Below, in pieces: positions 5,792 through 9,824 of a stretch of 9,824 nt of DNA. The notes beneath the pieces are model-generated. The model saw only the letters and a program-made list of their open reading frames with translations, did not search any database and had not been told where the DNA came from. The first letter of the stretch is position 1. Every line of letters begins with the position of its first letter. The translations under genes and the position numbers were made by a program. Source of the stretch: an uncultured Campylobacter sp. Its GTDB lineage: Bacteria; Campylobacterota; Campylobacteria; Campylobacterales; Campylobacteraceae. Location: contig NZ_CALIBH010000069.1 in assembly GCF_938045775.1 (NCBI RefSeq), positions 1 through 9,824 on the forward strand. Reading direction: 5' to 3'.

Positions 5792-6253
5792 TTATTCCTC
5801 TTGCTTATCGATTAAGTTTTGTAACTCCATAGTGTAGTTCTCTCTTGGTTTATACAGATCAATATCTCTATATGTTTCCAATGCAGCTTCTAATATATTT
5901 AAAATATCTTGAAATTTTAAGGTTAAAGTATATTTTGGTTTTAAACTTAAAAGTCGCCAAATCCTATGAAACTCATTCGGTATTTTTGTTTTATTGATTT
6001 TACAACTTTCATCTAAAATAGCTTCGATATATTCTCCATCATAATATAAAACCCAAATAGATTTAGAAAGAAAAGCTCTATCATAATTTGGATCTGGAAA
6101 GCTATAAATTTTTAAAAGCCAGCAATCTAATTGCCTATCTATTGTAAAATTTAGATTTGGCAACTTTGCTCCATAATTATACTTACCATATAGCGCACTC
6201 AATCCATACTTCTCATCATCCTCTTTGGTGATGATTGCGTTTTCAAACGCCAT
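5792..6253 (-). CDS. Unrecognised 153-aa soluble protein in an AT-rich cassette
   Basis: A complete gene with AGGAGG six bases from the ATG at 6253 and a TATAAT-type -10 further up. The product has no signal peptide or membrane helix. It is acidic at both ends and rich in Tyr, Leu and Asp, with a tryptophan-containing central part (CWLLKIYSF, then SIWVLYYDGEYIEAILDES) and a C-terminal helix (FQDILNILEAALETYRDI). The size, solitary placement and visibly lower GC than htpG or the fcc genes resemble immunity-type proteins of polymorphic toxin loci, but there is no toxin gene beside it and I cannot name a family. It probably arrived by transfer. The 41-codon frame follows after one base. Confidence 0.75.
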   Translation of the reverse strand: MAFENAIITKEDDEKYGLSALYGKYNYGAKLPNLNFTIDRQLDCWLLKIYSFPDPNYDRAFLSKSIWVLYYDGEYIEAILDESCKINKTKIPNEFHRIWRLLSLKPKYTLTLKFQDILNILEAALETYRDIDLYKPRENYTMELQNLIDKQEE

Positions 6254-6278
6254 CGCTTCCTCCTAAAATTTTAATTCG

Positions 6279-6284
6279 ATTATA
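6279..6284 (-). promoter_or_regulatory. -10 box for the 153-aa gene
   Basis: On the minus strand TATAAT (6284-6279) follows GAGGG; there is no recognisable -35. The leader would be about 20 bases and contains the AGGAGG ribosome site. Confidence 0.45.
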
Positions 6285-6634
6285 CCCTCGATAATTTATG
6301 CTAGCCTTATGCTCTCATAACGTGAGTATGAAATTTTAAGTTAGCACTATAGTAAGGCTCATAGAGATGCAATTGTAAGGGTTTTTGTGGATACTTTTCG
6401 TTTACGAGCTGGCGAGTAAGAAGCGTATAAACTTAAGTTGCGGGCGGTTGGTTTAAATATAGTCTGATAGATGAAATTTTAAATCGAGAATTCGGGTAAA
6501 TTTTAAATCTAAAAGCCGATAAATTTAATAAACACTTCACAAAAATTTCGTCAAAATTTCAAAAATCCCGTCAAGGTCTCAGCTAAACCTCGGCGGAATT
6601 TTGAAATTTAGAAATTCTAGGATTTCAAGCGGCG
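6285..6634. other. Gene-free stretch between the AT-rich gene and fccC
   Basis: I see no coding frame on either strand here. It contains AGCCTTA and TAAGGCT facing each other about 40 bases apart near 6304-6359 with a small CTCA/TGAG stem between. It also holds an imperfect direct repeat CAAAAATTTCGTCAA (6540-6554) and CAAAAATCCCGTCAA (6560-6574), 13 of 15 identical at a 20-base period, and several AAATTT words. A GAAAT/ATTTC stem near 6608-6625 could contribute to ending the fcc transcript, but no clean terminator is visible. Confidence 0.5.
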
Positions 6635-7306
6635 TTATTTCTTCGCGCTAGAAGCGTCCATAAACGCCTGTTCTTCGGCGCTCGGTTTGTATTCGTCGCC
6701 GAAAAATTCCTTCTTCGCCTTGATCTTCTCCTCCATCATCTTTTTTTCGTAAATTTTATACGTCGGTTGCCAGTACTCTAGGTAGTTGCGAAGCCCGATG
6801 CCGTGTCCCGCGCTTACGTGGCAGCTCGCGCATTTAAGCTCGCGCTCGGAGCCTAGGAGCTTTTTATAGTGCGCGTGCATGCGCTGCGCTTGCTCGGAGG
6901 TGATCTTGCTGTCGATCACGGTGGCGTGGCAGCTCGTGCAGCCGTTGTCAAACACATAGTGCTCGCGGTTTTCGCGCCTTTTATTCCAGTCGTATTTTTC
7001 AGGCTCGTCGAAGAAGTGTGAGTAGCCCTCCAGCACGCCGTTTTTGGCTTTTTGATAGACGTATTTTACGATATTGTCGTGCGGCAGGTGGCAGTCGACG
7101 CATTGGGCTTTGACGCCCGTTTTGCCCTTGCCCGAGTGGACGTCGTCTTGATAGGCGATCACCATCGGATCCATCTCGTGGCAGACGTCGCAGAATTTAT
7201 CGGTGCTCGTTTTCTCAAGCGCATAGTGCACCGGCACGACGACAAAAAACCCTATAATACCGCTTATTAAGATGATAAGCGCTAGTAATTTTTTAGAAAT
7301 TCTCAT
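6635..7306 (-). CDS. fccC: NapC/NirT/NrfH-type tetrahaem membrane cytochrome c, quinol dehydrogenase of the Fcc system
   Basis: A 223-residue protein expected to oxidise menaquinol in the membrane and pass electrons to periplasmic FccB. An N-terminal anchor (about residues 8-28) is followed by four CXXCH haem sites: C39-H43, C69-H73, C123-H127 and C159-H163. The first is CDVCHEM, with a Met three residues after the haem His as in NrfH, where that Met is a haem ligand. This four-haem, one-anchor layout defines the NapC/NrfH family. The tail from 190 is a charged helix rich in Lys and Glu. I start at ATG 7306 because its ATGA overlaps the fccB stop and MRISKK precedes the anchor; the frame stays open further upstream inside fccB but the added residues do not fit the family. 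The order flavoprotein, small cytochrome, NapC-type matches Wolinella fccABC, on which the symbol rests. Confidence 0.9.
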   Translation of the reverse strand: MRISKKLLALIILISGIIGFFVVVPVHYALEKTSTDKFCDVCHEMDPMVIAYQDDVHSGKGKTGVKAQCVDCHLPHDNIVKYVYQKAKNGVLEGYSHFFDEPEKYDWNKRRENREHYVFDNGCTSCHATVIDSKITSEQAQRMHAHYKKLLGSERELKCASCHVSAGHGIGLRNYLEYWQPTYKIYEKKMMEEKIKAKKEFFGDEYKPSAEEQAFMDASSAKK

Positions 7307-7734
7307 GGTGTCACCCCCATCCATTGCGGCACTTCGTGCTCGTGGCATTCGGTACACATATTCGTAGATGCCTTGTGCTCGTTGTGGCATTCGTCGCAGT
7401 ATAGCGTAGGACCGTCGTGGACGGAGTTGTGCGGATTGGCCTTGAGCGTATCCATAAATTTAAGCCTCAAAGCGAGCTGCTTTTTGTCGCCGTGGCAGCT
7501 GATACAGCCCTTGTCGCCGATACTTTTAAATTTAGACGGATCGCTTCCTTGATTTACGTGGCAATCAACGCAGTCAAACGCCAAATGCTCGTGATGAGGT
7601 TTGATTTTGTATTTTGCCCGAAGCTCATCTGAAACGACTATGTTCGTGGCGTTGGCGTCGTTGGCAGACGGCGCGCCGAACAAAGTCGCGATGATACAGC
7701 ACAGAAACAGCGCCGTAAAACTGAAATTTTTCAT
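7303..7734 (-). CDS. fccB: Small periplasmic tetrahaem cytochrome c, electron carrier to the flavoprotein
   Basis: A 143-residue protein with a Sec signal peptide (MKNFSFTALFLCCIIATLFG, cleavage near residue 21) and four CXXCH sites: C55-H59, C77-H81, C113-H117 and C127-H131, with extra His residues at 47, 48 and 50 available as distal ligands. It resembles the tetrahaem domain that is fused to the flavin domain in Shewanella flavocytochrome c3 and the small tetrahaem cytochromes. Here that domain is a separate protein that should pass electrons from FccC to FccA. The start at 7734 has AAAGG six bases upstream; the longer frame to 7785 would place 17 polar residues before the signal peptide. 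Its TGA overlaps the fccC ATG, so the two are translationally coupled. An 80-bp gap separates it from fccA. Confidence 0.9.
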   Translation of the reverse strand: MKNFSFTALFLCCIIATLFGAPSANDANATNIVVSDELRAKYKIKPHHEHLAFDCVDCHVNQGSDPSKFKSIGDKGCISCHGDKKQLALRLKFMDTLKANPHNSVHDGPTLYCDECHNEHKASTNMCTECHEHEVPQWMGVTP

Positions 7735-7781
7735 TTGCAACCTTTTAGAAAACTGCCCTGCCGGCCCGCGAAAGCTAGCCT

Positions 7782-7802
7782 GCAAGGCTTAAAAGAGCTT
7801 GC
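7782..7802 (-). repeat. Small hairpin in the fccA-fccB gap
   Basis: GCAAG (7782-7786) and CTTGC (7798-7802) pair, extended by CT/AG across one bulged G. It could set the ratio of flavoprotein to cytochrome by affecting RNA processing. The stem is short. Confidence 0.28.
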
Positions 7803-7814
7803 GCTCAGACCTAG

Positions 7815-9356
7815 TTAGGCGATCTGCTCGCCTGCGATCATTCCGAAAACTATGCAGTCGGTGATCGCGACGGTGCCTAAGCGGCTCGCGCCGTGAGTTC
7901 CGCCGGTGATCTCGCCTGCAGCCCAAAGGCCTGGGATCGGTTTATTCGTCTTAGATGATAAGACCTCGGCTTTGGTGTTGATCTTTAGACCGCCCATCGT
8001 GTGGTGAGGCTTCGGCGATAGGCGGATGACGTAGAAAGGTCCCGCTTCGTTGATCTCGCTAAGCGCGCTTTCTTGCTTGCCGAACTCGTCTTTTTTAGCC
8101 TTAACGCCTTCGTTGTATTTTTTGACGCTCTGCTTTAAAGCATCCGCAGGCACGCCGTATTTGCTAGCGATCTCATCTAGGCTCGCGCATTCGCCCACTA
8201 CCTTACCGCCTGCCATGCCTTTAGAAATAACCTCTTCGCTTAGATCTTTAAACGCCATTTTGGTATCGGCGAAGGTTATCGGATAGGCTTTTGGATCCTC
8301 GCGTAAAATTTTAAACTCCGCATCTGCGCGAGTCTTGCGATCTGCAAGCTCGTTCATAAAGCGTTTTCCTGTGCGAACGTCCACGGCGATGCCGTATTTA
8401 AAGGTGCCTTGCTGAGTTAGGATCGGAGCGGTACCGAAGCCCTTCTCATCGGGGCTCGCCCACGGACCGAACTGGATCCAGTCTACTTGCACCGGATACG
8501 CGCCGATCTCAAAGGCTTTTAGCAGCACGCCCGCGGTAGCTCCCGCGTGATTTGTGCTATCAACGTCATCAGGAATGCGCGGATCTTGAAGCTTGCGGAA
8601 AATTTTATCGCGGCAAAATCCGCCCGCTGCGAGCACTACGCCTTTTTTGGCTTTGAGCGTCTTTTTAGTGCCGCTCGTGTTTTCAAGATCGTCGCTGTAA
8701 AGATTCGGATCAAATTTATACTCCTCGCGGATCACGACGCCCGCCACGCGATCTCCGTCCATTACGAAATCGTCAAATTTTGCGCGGCGGCGAAGCTCGC
8801 AGCCCTTATCTTTTAGCGCTTCAAATTTTTCAAGCATCGGCTGGATGTAGCCAGAGCCGCTATCATTCGTAGTTAGCATCGAGCGCGCGACGCTGTGTCC
8901 GCCGAAGTGCGCACAGTGATCCATCTTAAATTGCACGCCGTTATCGACGAGGAATTTAAACGCGTCTAAGCCGCGATCGGCTAAGGTGCTTAAAAGCTCG
9001 GGGTGGTTGATGCCAAGGCCTGCCTTTAAGCAGTCGTTCATAAATAGCTCTTTGCTGTCTTTGATGCCAGTTTTTTCCTGCACGGGGTTCATCGGCACGC
9101 TCATACCGCCGCCGTTGATGACGGAGTTTCCGCCGATGCGACCCATCTTTTCGAGAATCAAGACTTTGTTGCCTTTCTCGGCTGCTTTTAAGCCCGCCGC
9201 AAGTCCCGCAAAGCCGCTACCGATGATGATTACATCCCACTCCTCGTCAAATTTGACGTCCTTTGCGTCCACTGCGCTTGCTTGCGCATTTACCGCGCTA
9301 AGTGCGAGTGCACCGGCTCCTACCATACCCATTTTCAGTATGTCGCGTCTCTGCAT
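7815..9356 (-). CDS. fccA: Periplasmic FAD-dependent fumarate reductase-like flavoprotein (Fcc family), substrate uncertain
   Basis: A 513-residue flavoprotein that should reduce a C=C bond of an unsaturated carboxylate in the periplasm. The N-terminus MQRRDILKMG followed by an Ala/Gly-rich core and AQA is a Tat-type signal (R3-R4), fitting export with FAD already bound. GSGFAGLAAG (46-55) and E69 form the FAD dinucleotide fold. GGNSVINGGG (75-84), the capping domain (about 255-370) and the C-terminal AAGEITGG (479-486) follow the fumarate reductase/succinate dehydrogenase flavoprotein family. Compared by eye with Shewanella Fcc3, R340 (RFMNELADR) matches the catalytic acid Arg402, H452 (HHTMGG) matches His504 and R492 (GASRLG) matches Arg544. 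The position of His365 reads IQFGPW, with Gly297 instead of His. There is no CXXCH, so electrons must come from FccB. AAAGGGG lies five bases upstream of the ATG. Wolinella FccA has been linked to methacrylate reduction; urocanate or other acrylates are alternatives to fumarate. Confidence 0.88.
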   Translation of the reverse strand: MQRRDILKMGMVGAGALALSAVNAQASAVDAKDVKFDEEWDVIIIGSGFAGLAAGLKAAEKGNKVLILEKMGRIGGNSVINGGGMSVPMNPVQEKTGIKDSKELFMNDCLKAGLGINHPELLSTLADRGLDAFKFLVDNGVQFKMDHCAHFGGHSVARSMLTTNDSGSGYIQPMLEKFEALKDKGCELRRRAKFDDFVMDGDRVAGVVIREEYKFDPNLYSDDLENTSGTKKTLKAKKGVVLAAGGFCRDKIFRKLQDPRIPDDVDSTNHAGATAGVLLKAFEIGAYPVQVDWIQFGPWASPDEKGFGTAPILTQQGTFKYGIAVDVRTGKRFMNELADRKTRADAEFKILREDPKAYPITFADTKMAFKDLSEEVISKGMAGGKVVGECASLDEIASKYGVPADALKQSVKKYNEGVKAKKDEFGKQESALSEINEAGPFYVIRLSPKPHHTMGGLKINTKAEVLSSKTNKPIPGLWAAGEITGGTHGASRLGTVAITDCIVFGMIAGEQIA

Positions 9357-9381
9357 ATTTGCCCCTTTACTTAGAGATTTT

Positions 9382-9398
9382 TTAATCTTAAAGATTAA
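9382..9398. promoter_or_regulatory. 17-bp perfect palindrome in the fccA-lysR intergenic region, candidate regulator site
   Basis: TTAATCTT (9382-9389), one central A, AAGATTAA (9391-9398). LysR-type regulators bind AT-rich dyads of this size containing T-N11-A, which is present (T9382, A9394), commonly between the divergently read regulator and target genes. A partial copy, TTAAATCTTTA, lies at about 9414-9424. That the neighbouring LysR protein binds here is inference from position. Confidence 0.5.
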
Positions 9399-9407
9399 TG
9401 TCGTAAT

Positions 9408-9413
9408 TTTATA
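9408..9413 (-). promoter_or_regulatory. Candidate -10 box of the fcc operon
   Basis: TATAAA on the minus strand in an AT-rich context, with no clear -35. If used, transcription would start near 9401, placing the 17-bp palindrome at about +3 to +19. Other TA-rich hexamers nearby could serve instead. Confidence 0.3.
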
Positions 9414-9447
9414 TTAAATCTTTATGTAAGTCAAATGTTATTTGGTA

Positions 9448-9453
9448 TATAAT
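9448..9453 (+). promoter_or_regulatory. -10 box of the LysR-type regulator gene
   Basis: TATAAT in the context GGTATATAATTT, about 44 bases before the ATG. No -35 is recognisable at the expected spacing. Confidence 0.45.
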
Positions 9454-9496
9454 TTAATAGCTAAAGGCTATAAAATTTCAACCGAAGGGGCAAAAA

Positions 9497-9824
9497 ATGA
9501 GCCTGCGACATATGGAATTCGCGGTAAAAATTTCGGAGCTTAAAAGCTTTACAAAAGCGGCGAACGAGCTTGGAATAGCGCAGCCGTCGCTTTCAAAGAG
9601 CATTATGCTTTTAGAAAAGGAGCTAGGGATCGAAATTTTTGATAGAAAAAACGGGCTTGAGCTTACCTATGCGGGCGAAATTTACATCGCCAGAGCGAAA
9701 AATATGCTTAGGCTCAATAAGGAGCTAAATAACGAAATCCGCGGGCTTTCGTCGATCAAGACGGGCAAGCTCGTAATCGGCGCAACCTCGACCAGCTTTA
9801 AATTTATCGAAAAGATCATCGCGG
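9497..9824 (+). CDS. LysR-type transcriptional regulator, N-terminal part (runs off the window)
   Basis: Open from ATG 9497 to the window edge, 109 codons seen. Residues 1-60 are a typical LysR winged helix-turn-helix: MSLRHMEFAVKISELKSFTK, then AANELGIAQPSLSKSIMLLE and a wing ending GLELTYAGEIY. A linker helix (about 63-88) leads to the first strand of the effector-binding domain (GKLVIGATST). The family binds DNA as a tetramer and responds to a small-molecule inducer. AAGGGG lies six bases upstream of the start. Divergent placement against fccABC with 140 bp between start codons is the classical LysR regulator-target arrangement, so it probably controls the operon in response to its electron acceptor or a related compound. 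The inducer-binding part is outside the window. Confidence 0.92.
   Translation, partial: MSLRHMEFAVKISELKSFTKAANELGIAQPSLSKSIMLLEKELGIEIFDRKNGLELTYAGEIYIARAKNMLRLNKELNNEIRGLSSIKTGKLVIGATSTSFKFIEKIIA

Noticed and set aside
5559..5837. 92-codon plus-strand frame in the AT-rich region
   Set aside because: Low-complexity Leu/Ile/Lys product, no ribosome site, overlaps antisense the end of the 153-aa gene and all of the small coupled frame.
6341..6348. TTAGCACT resembling a CIRCE half-site
   Set aside because: No matching right half at N9 spacing and no chaperone gene or promoter nearby, so most likely chance.
7307..7390. Longer N-terminus of fccC
   Set aside because: The extra 28 residues lie inside fccB and precede the membrane anchor with unrelated polar sequence; the ATGA overlap start at 7306 fits the family.
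7735..7785. Longer N-terminus of fccB
   Set aside because: It would put 17 polar residues before a normal signal peptide; the ATG at 7734 has its own AAAGG ribosome site.
8547..9417. Plus-strand frames opposite fccA
   Set aside because: Antisense shadows of a well-supported flavoprotein gene; the one reaching 9417 crosses the divergent promoter region.
1..9824. tRNA, rRNA, CRISPR arrays, transposases, attachment sites
   Set aside because: No cloverleaf, regularly spaced repeat array or transposase motif was found by reading both strands.

Overview
The window looks like chromosome of a GC-richer Campylobacter, for example a relative of C. gracilis, C. showae, C. rectus or C. curvus. This is inferred from gene content (an OprD-like porin, an Fcc-type periplasmic reductase with a NapC/NrfH-type quinol dehydrogenase, an Hcp-like cysteine-paired Sel1-repeat protein), from the very frequent AAATTT-containing words between genes, and from -10-dominated promoters. 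The species cannot be fixed by reading alone.

Layout. Bases 1-140 hold the 3' end of a plus-strand gene. A convergent minus-strand gene (371-1282) encodes a membrane-anchored Sel1-repeat protein. A divergent 334-bp region then carries its promoter and an unusually complete heat-shock control region for htpG (1617-3458): a consensus promoter, an HspR/HAIR-like perfect inverted repeat upstream, and a degenerate CIRCE-like HrcA site over the -10. After a 458-bp gap with hairpins and a possible metallopeptidase remnant comes a monocistronic outer-membrane porin gene (3917-5308) with a clear terminator. Bases 5309-6634 are mostly non-coding and partly AT-rich. They contain one unrecognised, low-GC minus-strand gene (5792-6253, 153 aa) followed by a 41-codon coupled open frame (5665-5790), which look like an acquired cassette.

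The right third is a respiratory module read on the minus strand: a Tat-type flavoprotein reductase (fccA, 7815-9356), a small periplasmic tetrahaem cytochrome (fccB, 7303-7734) and a membrane-anchored tetrahaem NapC/NrfH-type quinol dehydrogenase (fccC, 6635-7306; its ATG overlaps the fccB stop). A divergent LysR-type regulator gene (9497 to the window end) shares a 140-bp control region that carries a perfect 17-bp palindrome. The module resembles the Wolinella fccABC arrangement. Electrons would pass from menaquinol to FccC, FccB and FccA and then to an alpha,beta-unsaturated carboxylate in the periplasm. The flavoprotein keeps three of the four fumarate-reductase active-site positions but appears to lack the first histidine, so its true acceptor is open.

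The strongest regulatory observation is the stacked HspR-like and HrcA-like operators at htpG. The strongest metabolic observation is the split flavocytochrome with altered active site under apparent LysR control. I saw no tRNA, rRNA, CRISPR array, transposase or replication origin.
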